64,000 nt of DNA from Pseudopelobacter sp964542535 (GCA_964542535.1 CAZIUE010000007.1:130113-194112); one strand, 5' to 3'; numbered from the stretch's first letter, positions 34,963 to 44,150 are shown. A program made the numbers and translations. Notes: generated from the letters alone by a model not told the origin.

Positions 34963-37900
34963 ATGTTCATGGACAAGAAACTGAAAACAGTGTTGATGAG
35001 CGGATTCATCGCGATGGTGCTCATCGGCGGGATACTCGGTGTCATCGGGGCCAGACTGGCCGGTGGCGCCGGTACCGCCAACGCGCCGCTGTACATCATG
35101 GCCCTGGTGGCGGTGGGGGGCGTGCTGGCCGCGGGGTTGGGCAGTTCGATCGTTCGCGGTCTGCTGGCCCAGCTTGGGGGTGAAGCGGCTGACCTGACGG
35201 CAGCAGCCAACCTGCTCGCCTCCGGGGACCTGGGGCGCGAGATACCGGTGGCTCCGGGCGACAGCACCAGCGCCATGGCTGCACTGAAGAGGGTGGCTGA
35301 TTCTTTGCGCTCCGTTGTGGCCGATGCTTCGTTACTGTCTGATGCCGCCGTTGCGGGCAGACTCTCGGTGCGGGCCGATGCGGCCAAGCATGCGGGTGAT
35401 TACAGGAGGATCGTCGAGGGGTTTAACGGCTCTCTGGACGCCGTCGTGGAGACGATTCACGATGCGGCAACGCGCGTTGATCAGTTGAGTCGCGGGGAGA
35501 TCTTCGAAGAGATAACCGATGGCTACCGGGGAGACTTCGCTGAACTGCGCCAGAGCCTCAACCGCTGCAAACAGGCTAACGAGGCGTTGCGGGTCGATAT
35601 CCGTACCATGTGCATCGCCTCCTACGAGGGGCAGTTGGACACCCGCGTCGATCCGGACAAACATCAGGGCTTCTTCTCCCGGGCTGTTGCCGGCCTGAAC
35701 AACCTGTTCGAGAACTTTACCGCGCCGCTGAAGGTAACCACCGACTACATCGAGAAGATCAGCCACGGTGAGATACCGGAAACCATTACCGAAGAGTACC
35801 GGGGCGATTACAACCACATCAAGCAGAGCATCAACCGCTGCATCGAAGGGCTCGGCGGCCTCGTGGAGTCCAACGCCGTGCTGCAGAAGATGGCGATCAA
35901 CGATCACACCCAGAAGGTGGAAGGACAATACCTGGGGATCTACGCCGAAGTGGGCCGTGCCGTCAACGACGTCAGGGACAGGCTGGTGCGCGTTGCCCAG
36001 ACCGCCCGCAACATCGCCGCCGGTGACACCAGTGATCTGGAAATCTACAAGGCTATCGGCAACGGTACGGGCCGCCGGAGCGACAACGACCATCTGGTGC
36101 CGAACTTCATCGGCATGATGGAAGCCATCAATACCCTGGTGAGCGACGCCAATATGCTGGCTGACGCTGCTGTTCATGGCAATTTCACTACCCGTGCCGA
36201 CCTGAGCAGGCACCAGGGAGATTTCCGCAAGATCGTTGCCGGTGTCAATGCCACCCTGGACACCGTTGTTGACAAGGTGGTGTGGTACGAGGCGATTATC
36301 GATGCGGTGCCGTTTCCGATCCATGTTATCGACATGGACATGAACTGGACCATGCTGAACAAGGCTTTCGAAAAGCTGATGGTTGAAAGCGGCGCCGTTA
36401 CGGACCGCAGGGCCGCGGTGGGCAAGCCGTGCTCGAGCGCGGCAGCCAACATCTGTAACAGCGAGAAATGCGGCATCCGCCAGCTGCAGAAGGGGGTTGG
36501 CGAGAGCTACTTCGACTGGCACGGGGCCCAGTGCAAGCAGGATACCTCCTATCTGCTGAACAAAAACGGCGAAAAGATCGGTTACGTGGAGGTGGTCACC
36601 GACCTGACGCCGATCCTCCGGAACCGGGACTACACCCATGCCGAGATCGAGCGCATGGCGGCCAACCTGACCAGGCTGGCGTCCGGCAATCTGGAGCTGG
36701 ATCTGAACGTCAAGGAAGCCGACGAGCATACCGTTGCCACCCGGGAAGATTTCGTCAAGATCAACGAGAGTCTGGCCAGGGTGAAGGAGGCGGTCGGTTC
36801 CATGATCGCCGATACCGACATGCTGGTGCACGAGGCGGTTGCCGGCCGGTTCGATACCCGCGCCGATGCCGACAAACACCAGGGGGATTACCGCAGGATC
36901 GTTGCCGGCATCAACCAGACCCTGGACACCGTGGTGGACAAGGTGGTGTGGTACGAGGCGATTATCGATGCGGTGCCGTTTCCGATCCATGTCATCGACA
37001 TGGACATGAACTGGACCATGCTGAACAAGGCCTTCGAGAAGCTGATGATCGAGAGCGGCGCCGTACCTGACCGCAGGGCCGCGGTGGGCAAGCCGTGTTC
37101 GAGCGCGGCAGCCAACATCTGTAACAGCGAAAAGTGCGGCATCCGACAGCTGCAACGCGGCATCGGCGAGAGCTACTTCGATTGGCACGGGGCCCAGTGC
37201 AAGCAGGATACCTCGTACCTGCTGAACAAGCAGGGCGAGAAGATCGGTTACGTGGAGGTGGTCTCCGACCTGACGCCGATCCTCCGGAACCGGGACTACA
37301 CCAACGCCGAGATCGAGCGCATGGCGGCCAACCTGACCAGGCTGTCGTCCGGGGACCTGAATCTGGATCTGAACGTCAAGGAAGCCGACGAGCATACCGC
37401 CGCCACCCGGGAAGGGTTTGTCAAGATCAACGAGAGTCTGACCAGGGTGAAGGAGGCGGTCGGCTCCATGATCGCCGACACCGACATGCTGGTGCATGAG
37501 GCGGTTGCCGGCCGGTTCGATACCCGCGCCGATGCCGATAAGCACCAGGGGGATTACCGCAAGATCGTTGCCGGCATCAACCAGACCCTGGACACCGTGG
37601 TGGACAAGGTGGTGTGGTACGAGGCGATTATCGATGCGGTGCCGTTTCCGATCCATGTCATCGACATGGACATGAACTGGACCATGCTGAACAAGGCCTT
37701 CGAGAAGCTGATGATCGAGAGCGGCGCCGTACCTGACCGCAGGGCCGCGGTGGGCAAGCCGTGTTCGAGCGCGGCAGCCAACATCTGTAACAGCGAAAAG
37801 TGCGGCATCCGACAGCTGCAACGCGGCATCGGCGAGAGCTACTTCGATTGGCACGGGGCCCAGTGCAAGCAGGATACCTCGTACCTGCTGAACAAGCAGG

Positions 37901-39435
37901 GCGAGAAGATCGGTTACGTGGAGGTGGTCTCCGACCTGACGCCGATCCTCCGGAACCGGGACTACACCAACGCCGAGATCGAGCGCATGGCGGCCAACCT
38001 GACCAGGCTGTCGTCCGGGGACCTGAATCTGGATCTGAACGTCAAGGAAGCCGACGAGCATACCGCCGCCACCCGGGAAGGGTTTGTCAAGATCAACGAG
38101 AGTCTGACCAGGGTGAAGGAGGCGGTCGGCTCCATGATTTCCGACACCAACATGCTGGTGGATGCGGCACTGGACGGCAGGCTGGCGATCCGCGCCGATG
38201 CCGACAAGCACCAGGGCGACTTCCAGAAGGTCGTCTCCGGCATCAACAATACCCTTGACGCGGTTGTCACCCCCCTGAAAATGGCTGCCGATTACGTCGC
38301 CCGCATCTCCATCGGAGATATGCCGAGCGTCATAACCGATACCTACAAGGGTGATTTCAATGACATCAAGAACAACCTGAACGTCCTGATCGATGCCATT
38401 AACAATATCACTACCAATGCCATGCAGGTTGCCCAAGGAAACCTGATGGTGGATCTGAAGAAACGGTGCGACAACGACGAGCTGATGGAGTCCCTGGCTT
38501 CCATGGTGACGAAGCTGCGTGAAGTGGTCATGGAAGTGCAGTCGGCGGCGGACAACGTGGCCGCCGGCGGCCAGCAGATGGCTGCCACGGCCCAGCAGAT
38601 GTCCCAGGGGGCAAGCGAACAGGCGGCATCCGCCGAGGAGGTCTCCTCCAGCATGGAAGAGATGGCCTCCAGCATCCGCCAGAATACGGACAACGCCATG
38701 CAGACGGAGAAGATCGCCATCAAGTCCGCCTCCGACGCCCGCGAGGGGGGCAAGGCGGTGACCGAGACCGTTTCGGCCATGAAGGAGATCGCCACCAAGA
38801 TTTCCATCATCGAGGAGATCGCCCGCCAGACCAACCTTCTGGCTCTGAACGCGGCTATCGAGGCGGCCCGTGCCGGCGAGCACGGCAAGGGGTTCGCGGT
38901 GGTGGCCTCCGAGGTCAGGAAGCTGGCCGAGCGGAGCCAGGCCGCGGCCGGCGAAATCAGCCAGCTCTCCACCACCAGCGTGGCTATTGCCGAGCAGGCT
39001 GGCGAGATGCTGGACAAGATGCTGCCGGATATCCAGAAGACCGCCGAACTGGTGCAGGAAATCAGCGCGGCCAGCAAGGAGCAGGACAGCGGCGCCGAGC
39101 AGATCAACAAGGCGATCCAACAGCTGGATCAGGTGATCCAGCAGAATGCCTCGGCCAGCGAGCAGATGGCGTCCACCACCGAGGAGCTCTCCAGTCAGGC
39201 CGAGCAGCTGAAGGCCACCATAGCGTTCTTTACCCTGGAGGACGCTCGACGTAAGGCTCTGCCGACACCGCGCCACGCCCCGCCCCGCCAGATTGCGGCA
39301 GCCCCGGTTCGCCAGGCTCCCATGGTAAAAAAGGCGGCCGTTGCTCCCGCGAGAAGTTCCAAAGGCGGGGGAATAGATCTGGATCTTGGTCCGGTCGGCC
39401 CCGACAGTCTGGATAATGAATTCGAAAAATTCTAA
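34963..39435 (+). CDS. Giant methyl-accepting chemotaxis protein with three PAS-HAMP repeat units
   Basis: A 1490-residue receptor. Two membrane segments (about 9-30 and 42-62) are joined by a very short loop, so there is essentially no periplasmic sensor and sensing must be membrane-associated or cytoplasmic. Residues 65-395 are poly-HAMP-like repeats. Residues 398-1063 are three consecutive 222-residue units, each with HAMP-like DADKHQGDYRKIVAG, a PAS domain starting WYEAIIDAVPFPIHVID, and conserved cysteines (KPCSS, NICNSEKCGI, AQCKQD). The signalling hairpin tip is near 1284 (EEIARQTNLLALNAAIEAARAGEHGKG). The protein ends in NEFEKF, fitting a CheR-binding pentapeptide. The ATG at 34963 has AAGGAG eight bases upstream. 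Confidence 0.93.
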   Translation: MFMDKKLKTVLMSGFIAMVLIGGILGVIGARLAGGAGTANAPLYIMALVAVGGVLAAGLGSSIVRGLLAQLGGEAADLTAAANLLASGDLGREIPVAPGDSTSAMAALKRVADSLRSVVADASLLSDAAVAGRLSVRADAAKHAGDYRRIVEGFNGSLDAVVETIHDAATRVDQLSRGEIFEEITDGYRGDFAELRQSLNRCKQANEALRVDIRTMCIASYEGQLDTRVDPDKHQGFFSRAVAGLNNLFENFTAPLKVTTDYIEKISHGEIPETITEEYRGDYNHIKQSINRCIEGLGGLVESNAVLQKMAINDHTQKVEGQYLGIYAEVGRAVNDVRDRLVRVAQTARNIAAGDTSDLEIYKAIGNGTGRRSDNDHLVPNFIGMMEAINTLVSDANMLADAAVHGNFTTRADLSRHQGDFRKIVAGVNATLDTVVDKVVWYEAIIDAVPFPIHVIDMDMNWTMLNKAFEKLMVESGAVTDRRAAVGKPCSSAAANICNSEKCGIRQLQKGVGESYFDWHGAQCKQDTSYLLNKNGEKIGYVEVVTDLTPILRNRDYTHAEIERMAANLTRLASGNLELDLNVKEADEHTVATREDFVKINESLARVKEAVGSMIADTDMLVHEAVAGRFDTRADADKHQGDYRRIVAGINQTLDTVVDKVVWYEAIIDAVPFPIHVIDMDMNWTMLNKAFEKLMIESGAVPDRRAAVGKPCSSAAANICNSEKCGIRQLQRGIGESYFDWHGAQCKQDTSYLLNKQGEKIGYVEVVSDLTPILRNRDYTNAEIERMAANLTRLSSGDLNLDLNVKEADEHTAATREGFVKINESLTRVKEAVGSMIADTDMLVHEAVAGRFDTRADADKHQGDYRKIVAGINQTLDTVVDKVVWYEAIIDAVPFPIHVIDMDMNWTMLNKAFEKLMIESGAVPDRRAAVGKPCSSAAANICNSEKCGIRQLQRGIGESYFDWHGAQCKQDTSYLLNKQGEKIGYVEVVSDLTPILRNRDYTNAEIERMAANLTRLSSGDLNLDLNVKEADEHTAATREGFVKINESLTRVKEAVGSMISDTNMLVDAALDGRLAIRADADKHQGDFQKVVSGINNTLDAVVTPLKMAADYVARISIGDMPSVITDTYKGDFNDIKNNLNVLIDAINNITTNAMQVAQGNLMVDLKKRCDNDELMESLASMVTKLREVVMEVQSAADNVAAGGQQMAATAQQMSQGASEQAASAEEVSSSMEEMASSIRQNTDNAMQTEKIAIKSASDAREGGKAVTETVSAMKEIATKISIIEEIARQTNLLALNAAIEAARAGEHGKGFAVVASEVRKLAERSQAAAGEISQLSTTSVAIAEQAGEMLDKMLPDIQKTAELVQEISAASKEQDSGAEQINKAIQQLDQVIQQNASASEQMASTTEELSSQAEQLKATIAFFTLEDARRKALPTPRHAPPRQIAAAPVRQAPMVKKAAVAPARSSKGGGIDLDLGPVGPDSLDNEFEKF
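36154..38151 (+). repeat. Three tandem 666-bp in-frame repeats within the large receptor gene
   Basis: Equivalent ATG codons fall at 36154, 36820, 37486 and 38152, exactly 666 bases apart. Units 2 and 3 read as identical across several hundred bases (for example 36907-37260 against 37573-37926). Unit 1 is diverged. A fourth partial HAMP copy follows. This indicates a recent duplication. Confidence 0.95.
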
Positions 39436-39459
39436 CTGAAACAAGCTGTACTGCACGAC

Positions 39460-39499
39460 AGGGGGGCGATATTCTTCTCACACCTATCATCGCCCCCCT
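39460..39499 (+). terminator. Hairpin after the large receptor gene
   Basis: An 11-bp perfect stem (AGGGGGGCGAT at 39460-39470 with its complement at 39489-39499) encloses an 18-base loop. No U-tract follows, so it may be a weak terminator or an RNA 3'-end stabiliser. Confidence 0.45.
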
Positions 39500-39627
39500 C
39501 TGTATGAACGCTGCCGCTGGGGCAGCCGGTGTTCATTGATGAACGCAACGGTCTCGACGTGCCGTTTCCATCGGTTGCGCGGATCTCGAATTTCTCACCT
39601 CTGTGACGGGACACGTCCGGTGTAGCA

Positions 39628-40782
39628 ATGACAATGACAACGATACGTGAAGAAAACATGAGTCGGGCGCAGAGGCTGGAATCCATCGGGACCCTGGCAG
39701 GGGGGGTTGCCCATGATTTCAACAATATTCTGACGGTGATTATCGGTGCCTGCACTCTGCTGGAAATGAATGCCGCCGATTATCCGGAGCAGATGCCGTT
39801 CGTTTCCCGCATACGCAACTACGCGGAGCGGGCGGCGCAGCTGACCCAGGATCTTCTGGCATTCAGCCGCAGGCAGGACATCGCGGTCCGGCCGGAAAAC
39901 CTGGGAGAGCTTTTTCACGACATGCATCACTTTCTGGAGAGCGTAATCGGTGATGGCATTCAACTGGTAATCGAGCAGCATGAAGCAGCGGTGATGGTCA
40001 TGGCTGACCGGAACCAGATCGAACAGGTGCTCATGAATCTGGCGGCCAATGCGCGCGATGCCATGCCCGGGGGAGGGACCCTCCGCATGAGTCTGTCACG
40101 GGTCGTGAACGACGGCTCTCTGCCGGATCTGGAAGGTTGCCCGGCGGGTGACTATGCCCTGATACGGGTGTCCGACACCGGGGCGGGAATCGACCGGGAG
40201 AACCTGTGTCGGATCTATGAGCCCTATTTCACCACCAAGGAGCTGGGTGGTGGAGCGGGTCTCGGCCTTTCCGTCGTATATGGCATCATCAGCCAGCATA
40301 ACGGTCTGATCCATGTCCAGAGCAGTCCGGGCGAGGGCACGACATTCAGTATCTACCTGCCGATGTGGGACCAGGAGCGGCCGGTAACGGAGCCCGGCGG
40401 CGAGCCACGATTGCCGGGCGGCACGGAGACGATCCTGCTGGTTGACGGGGACCCGGTCATGCTGAGGATCAACGCGGCCCTTCTGGAGGGGGCGGGCTAC
40501 ATGGTGTTGAGCGCGTCGGATGCCGTGGAGGCTCAGGACCTGCTCCGGCGCGGGCGGGAGCATATTTCTCTGGTGGTGATTGGTACGGATCTGTATTGCG
40601 CCAGCCAGCCGGAATCCTGGCTGATCGATGGTGCCGACGGGATCGGGTTGCTGCTGGTTCAGGGAGCCGCTGACAGGGGAGCGGTTGGTCAGATGGAGGG
40701 TGCTGCCTGTATCATGAACCCCTCGGATCCTCTGCGGTTTCTGCAGCAGGTCCGAGCCGTGATCGACGGCAGAGGCCCGTGA
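39628..40782 (+). CDS. Soluble histidine kinase with degenerate C-terminal receiver
   Basis: A 384-residue cytoplasmic protein. The dimerisation/phospho-acceptor helix holds His29 in GGVAHDFNNIL. The ATPase domain has NLAANARDAMPGGG (N box), DTGAGID and GGGAGLGLSVVYGI. The C-terminal 110 residues look like a receiver (TILLVDGDPVMLRINAALLEGAGY), but the acidic pair is reduced and there is no DxxMP after the third strand, so it is probably not phosphorylated normally. No membrane or sensor domain exists, so the input must come from a partner. A second ATG at 39658 is possible; neither has a strong ribosome site. The NtrC-type regulator at 32.3 kb is a plausible partner. Confidence 0.88.
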   Translation: MTMTTIREENMSRAQRLESIGTLAGGVAHDFNNILTVIIGACTLLEMNAADYPEQMPFVSRIRNYAERAAQLTQDLLAFSRRQDIAVRPENLGELFHDMHHFLESVIGDGIQLVIEQHEAAVMVMADRNQIEQVLMNLAANARDAMPGGGTLRMSLSRVVNDGSLPDLEGCPAGDYALIRVSDTGAGIDRENLCRIYEPYFTTKELGGGAGLGLSVVYGIISQHNGLIHVQSSPGEGTTFSIYLPMWDQERPVTEPGGEPRLPGGTETILLVDGDPVMLRINAALLEGAGYMVLSASDAVEAQDLLRRGREHISLVVIGTDLYCASQPESWLIDGADGIGLLLVQGAADRGAVGQMEGAACIMNPSDPLRFLQQVRAVIDGRGP

Positions 40783-40794
40783 GGCGCGCGGAGC

Positions 40795-40822
40795 GTGACA
40801 TTTTTTTTTTCGATGGTATAGT
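40795..40822 (+). promoter_or_regulatory. Possible promoter for the P460-type cytochrome gene
   Basis: GTGACA (40795-40800) and TATAGT (40817-40822) are 16 bases apart and separated by a run of ten T, a flexible spacer. The start codon is at 40857. Confidence 0.4.
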
Positions 40823-40856
40823 GCAGGCAACAAATTTCTTCTGGAAGGTAGTGTCA

Positions 40857-41324
40857 ATGAAATCAAGGCTATTCCCCGTTATTTCCGCTCTGCTCCTGTT
40901 CTCCTCGTTTGCCGCGTTCGCAGCTCCCGTCGTACTGCTCCCCAAGGGATACCACTCCTGGAAGAAGAGTGAGCGCAAGGTGGTTACGGATAAGAGCTCC
41001 CTCTTCTACGGAATTCACTACATCTATGCCGATGCCAAGGCGGTAAAGGGGTACCGGGCCGGAAACCGTTTTGCCGAAGGAAGCCGCATCATTGTGGAAC
41101 ACTTCAATATCAAGGGTAATCCCGCCGTGGACGGCCCGAAAAACATGGTCGTTATGATGCGCAAGGACAAACGTTTCCAGAAAACCGGCGGTTGGCAGTT
41201 TTCCGGATTTGGCGCCGACGGCAAACCGAGCGGAATCGATCCGGTTACGACCTGCTTCGGCTGCCACCTGAAGGATGCGTCACAGCGGGGATTCGTGATC
41301 TCCACTATTAAAGATTTCAAGTAA
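40857..41324 (+). CDS. Small cytochrome P460-family monohaem protein, periplasmic
   Basis: A 155-residue exported protein with a signal peptide (about 1-22, cleaved near AFAA) and one haem motif CFGCH close to the C-terminus. The body (GYHSWKKSERK...GSRIIVEHFNIKG...GGWQFSGFG) resembles the cytochrome P460 / c'-beta fold. Family members oxidise hydroxylamine or bind NO; a haem-linked Lys is usual but cannot be confirmed here. The ATG at 40857 has AAGG upstream, and the longer frame begins in non-coding sequence. It is embedded between chemotaxis genes, so a sensory or gas-binding link is possible but unproven. Confidence 0.8.
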   Translation: MKSRLFPVISALLLFSSFAAFAAPVVLLPKGYHSWKKSERKVVTDKSSLFYGIHYIYADAKAVKGYRAGNRFAEGSRIIVEHFNIKGNPAVDGPKNMVVMMRKDKRFQKTGGWQFSGFGADGKPSGIDPVTTCFGCHLKDASQRGFVISTIKDFK

Positions 41325-41351
41325 CGTCAGGCGACTCATACACGCTGTCAC

Positions 41352-41383
41352 AGGCCCAGTGACGTTGATGGCTCATTGGGCCT
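41352..41383 (+). terminator. Hairpin after the P460-type cytochrome gene
   Basis: AGGCCCAGTGA (41352-41362) pairs with TCATTGGGCCT (41373-41383) with one G-T pair and a 10-base loop. No U-tract follows. Confidence 0.45.
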
Positions 41384-41504
41384 TCATGTCTTCGGTGATG
41401 GAGCCGGGACCGTGTTGTTAATCTGGTCGTTACGGTTACAATTCACCTAACTGTTTTTGCCGGTTGTGTACTGCGCTCCGGCCTGCTGAGATGAAGGGAC
41501 TACC

Positions 41505-43358
41505 ATGTCACTGACGATTGCCCCCTTTTCGGAAAAAAGAGACGCGGCGAAGATTGCCGGGACGCTCGCCTCCTGGCGGGAAAGCATCGCTCCCGCCATT
41601 GAGACGTTGCGCGTGATGGCCGGAACAACCGAAGACGAATTCCTGCAGATGGGGTCGCAGTTGCAGTCATTTTACCAGCGCTCCGTGGATATCACCCGCA
41701 TGGCAGGTGCATTGACGGATATCGTTTCCGGCGAACGCCTGCAGATGCTGATTGGCCGCCTGCGCCAGATGATGTCGGATATGGAAGAGTATCTGGCCGG
41801 TGCGCGCAACCGCAGTGGCGAGAGTTTCAAGACCCTGGGACAGGTTCAGGAACTGCTTGAGAAGCTGACTGTCCCCCTGGAGGGGTTCCAGAAGATGAAC
41901 AAGACCTTGCGCATGCTGAGCATTTCGACCAAGATCGAAAGCTCGCGCCTGGGTGACCTGGGCAGCGGTTTTGTCAATCTGGCCATGGATGTGGAAAAAC
42001 TCTCCCATCAGGTCAATGAAAAGTCGGCCACGATCCTGAACCATCGTCAGGTGCTGGCGTCAACGATCCAGTCGAACCTCAGATCCGTGTATTCCAGCGA
42101 GGCTGCCCAGGATTCCGAAGTGCGCGGAGCTCTGTCGCGAACCGCGGCCAGTCTTCAGGAGCTGATCGCCGTTACCGATCGCTGTTCCCGTTTCGGCTCC
42201 ATGATTTCGGATGTCTCGGCGGATGTGAGCGACAATATCAGCGAGGTCGTCTCATCGCAACAGACCCACGATATAACCCGCCAGCAGGTGGAGCATGTCG
42301 TCGAGGCACTGGAAAAACTGTCGGCCGGTCTTGCCGCCGTGGGGGGGGGGGCGCTGGATGAGGAAAGCGGCAAGGCCCTCGTGATCGAAGCGGGAGACGT
42401 GTGCGAGCTCCAGGAGGCTCAACTCCGCTTTGCCACGTCGGAACTGCATGCCGCGGTCTGCACCATCGTGGATAATCTGCGCGATGTTGCCAGCAAGCAG
42501 AGTTCCATGGCCAGCGAATCCCTCTCCGTGGCTGGAGTGGCCGATTCCGGAAGCAGTTCGTTCGTCGATGACCTGAGGCAGGGTATGGCGTCCATCACGT
42601 CAGTGCTGGTCGGTTGCGCCACGTCCGACCACGACATCGCCACGACCATGCAGAGCGTGGCGACGACGATTCAGCAGATTACCGGTTTTGTAGAAGATAT
42701 CGAGTATATCGGTTCCGAGATTGACCTGATCGCCCTCAACTCCCAGATAAAGGCCGCTCACACCGGTCGGGAGGGGGCAGCCCTGGGGGTTCTTGCCGAA
42801 GCGATCAAGCGACTGTCGGACGAGGCGGTCAGGCAGACCGAGGCGGTTGCCTCGACACTCAATGTGATCCATACCACGACCGAACATCTGACGATGGAGG
42901 CTTTCGGAGATGAGGGAGAATCTTCGGGATTGATCGCGTCCATGGAAGCGGAATTGACCGAAATTCTCCAGACCCTGGGCGTGATGAACGAGGAGCTCTT
43001 CGGGCTTCTGGCCGGGCTGGGAGAGAATGTCCAGTCGTTGACCGAAGATGTGGAATCGGCGACCTCCGGTATCGATGTGCATGAGCGAATCAAGACCATG
43101 GCCGCCGGCGTACTTGTCGATCTGGAACGGATCGTTGAGCAGGCCCGCCAGATTGAACCCGCCAGCAGCCAGTTCAAGCAGAATCTGCGCCACATGGAAG
43201 AACGCTACACCATGGAGAGCGAACGTCATATCCACGAGGCCATTGCCCGCAAGCGGGGCGGACAGCATGCGGCCAGCCCCAGACCGGACGAGAAGCCCAT
43301 GCCCCGGGACGATGCGCACAGCGATTCCGAGTTCGGGGATAACGTCGACTTATTCTGA
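41505..43358 (+). CDS. Cytoplasmic MCP-like protein with CheZ-like D-x3-Q motif
   Basis: A 617-residue, almost entirely helical protein with no membrane segment. The region at about 395-450 resembles an MCP signalling tip (EYIGSEIDLIALNSQIKAAHTGREGAALGVLAEAIKRLSDEA), though diverged from true receptors. At 251-264 the segment SQQTHDITRQQVEH places Asp256 and Gln260 in the D-x3-Q arrangement that CheZ uses to dephosphorylate CheY-P. The protein may therefore be a CheY phosphatase or a cytoplasmic signalling scaffold, or both. It lies directly upstream of a STAS gene and cheY. The ending DNVDLF differs from the tether peptides of the two receptors. Confidence 0.75.
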   Translation: MSLTIAPFSEKRDAAKIAGTLASWRESIAPAIETLRVMAGTTEDEFLQMGSQLQSFYQRSVDITRMAGALTDIVSGERLQMLIGRLRQMMSDMEEYLAGARNRSGESFKTLGQVQELLEKLTVPLEGFQKMNKTLRMLSISTKIESSRLGDLGSGFVNLAMDVEKLSHQVNEKSATILNHRQVLASTIQSNLRSVYSSEAAQDSEVRGALSRTAASLQELIAVTDRCSRFGSMISDVSADVSDNISEVVSSQQTHDITRQQVEHVVEALEKLSAGLAAVGGGALDEESGKALVIEAGDVCELQEAQLRFATSELHAAVCTIVDNLRDVASKQSSMASESLSVAGVADSGSSSFVDDLRQGMASITSVLVGCATSDHDIATTMQSVATTIQQITGFVEDIEYIGSEIDLIALNSQIKAAHTGREGAALGVLAEAIKRLSDEAVRQTEAVASTLNVIHTTTEHLTMEAFGDEGESSGLIASMEAELTEILQTLGVMNEELFGLLAGLGENVQSLTEDVESATSGIDVHERIKTMAAGVLVDLERIVEQARQIEPASSQFKQNLRHMEERYTMESERHIHEAIARKRGGQHAASPRPDEKPMPRDDAHSDSEFGDNVDLF

Positions 43359-43372
43359 CAGGAGGCAGACAG

Positions 43373-43720
43373 ATGGCGCTTACGAGTGTTTGCCGTGAAA
43401 ACGGTGAAATCGTTATAACCAGCGGGGATCGCCTGACGATCGAGAATGCGGCCGAATTTGCCCGACTGATTCGGGAGGGAATGGAGACGGCTCACCAGGT
43501 GAGGGTGGAGTTTGAGGCGGAGTGCGAACTGGACATCACCGGCCTGCAGGTTCTCTGCTCTGCCTGCAAGACGGCCGCGGCACACGGCAAGGTGTTTTTG
43601 TGCTCCGGTCAGCGCTCCCAGGCTCTGGTCGATATGATCGAGTCCTGTGGCGCCGCGCGCCATGCCGTATGTAAGCAGAACAATAATTCAACCTGTATAT
43701 GGTTTGGAGGTGTGGAGTAA
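43373..43720 (+). CDS. STAS-domain protein
   Basis: A 115-residue STAS (anti-sigma-factor-antagonist-like) protein. The usual phospho-acceptor position falls in the helix after CELDITGLQVLCSACKT, where the site is Thr rather than Ser. CSGQRSQALVDMIESCG follows as the last helix. It has an unusual number of cysteines (seven). The stop codon overlaps the cheY start (TAATG), so it is translated together with CheY. STAS proteins occur in several Geobacter-type chemotaxis clusters; no role is settled. Confidence 0.85.
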   Translation: MALTSVCRENGEIVITSGDRLTIENAAEFARLIREGMETAHQVRVEFEAECELDITGLQVLCSACKTAAAHGKVFLCSGQRSQALVDMIESCGAARHAVCKQNNNSTCIWFGGVE

Positions 43721-44085
43721 TGGCAAAAGTGATCATGACCGCCGACGATTCGGCCAGTGTACGCCAGATGGTGGCGTTTACCCTCAAGCAGAACGGCTAC
43801 ACCGTCGTGGAGGCGGTGGACGGCCGCGATGCTCTCAATAAGCTGAACGCGCAGAAGGTGGACATGCTGCTCACCGACCTGAACATGCCCAACCTGGATG
43901 GCATCGGGCTCATCAAGGGGGTCAGATCCGGCTCCCTGAACAAGTTCATTCCCATCGTCATGCTGACCACCGAATCCCAGGATTCAAAGAAAGCCGAAGG
44001 CAAAGCCGCCGGCGCCACCGGTTGGATCGTCAAGCCGTTCAAGCCCGAGCAGCTGATCGCCGTAATCAAGAAGGTTCTGGGCTGA
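43720..44085 (+). CDS. cheY: Chemotaxis response regulator CheY
   Basis: A 121-residue stand-alone receiver. The acidic pair is Asp9/Asp10 (TADDSAS), the phospho-acceptor is Asp53 (LLTDLNMPNLDG), and the switch Thr is in VMLTTES and Lys in VKPFKPEQL. The start overlaps the STAS stop codon. It is the output regulator expected to receive phosphate from the CheA encoded next. Confidence 0.94.
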   Translation: MAKVIMTADDSASVRQMVAFTLKQNGYTVVEAVDGRDALNKLNAQKVDMLLTDLNMPNLDGIGLIKGVRSGSLNKFIPIVMLTTESQDSKKAEGKAAGATGWIVKPFKPEQLIAVIKKVLG

Positions 44086-44118
44086 ACGGGAAAGAACCGG
44101 TGAGGAGCAGGAAGTGAG

Positions 44119-44150
44119 GGGTGAAAAGTGGACACGTTTTCTTTTCACCC
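44119..44150 (+). other. Hairpin between cheY and cheA
   Basis: GGGTGAAAAG (44119-44128) and CTTTTCACCC (44141-44150) form a 10-bp stem with a 12-base loop. It lies within GTGAGG-like repeat sequence, and GGAGC/GCTCC further out could extend it. It may set the relative expression of cheY and cheA. Confidence 0.45.

Noticed and set aside
35332..39456. 1374-codon open frame on the minus strand
   Set aside because: It is a shadow of the giant receptor gene; its internal repeats mirror the 666-bp units of the real gene.
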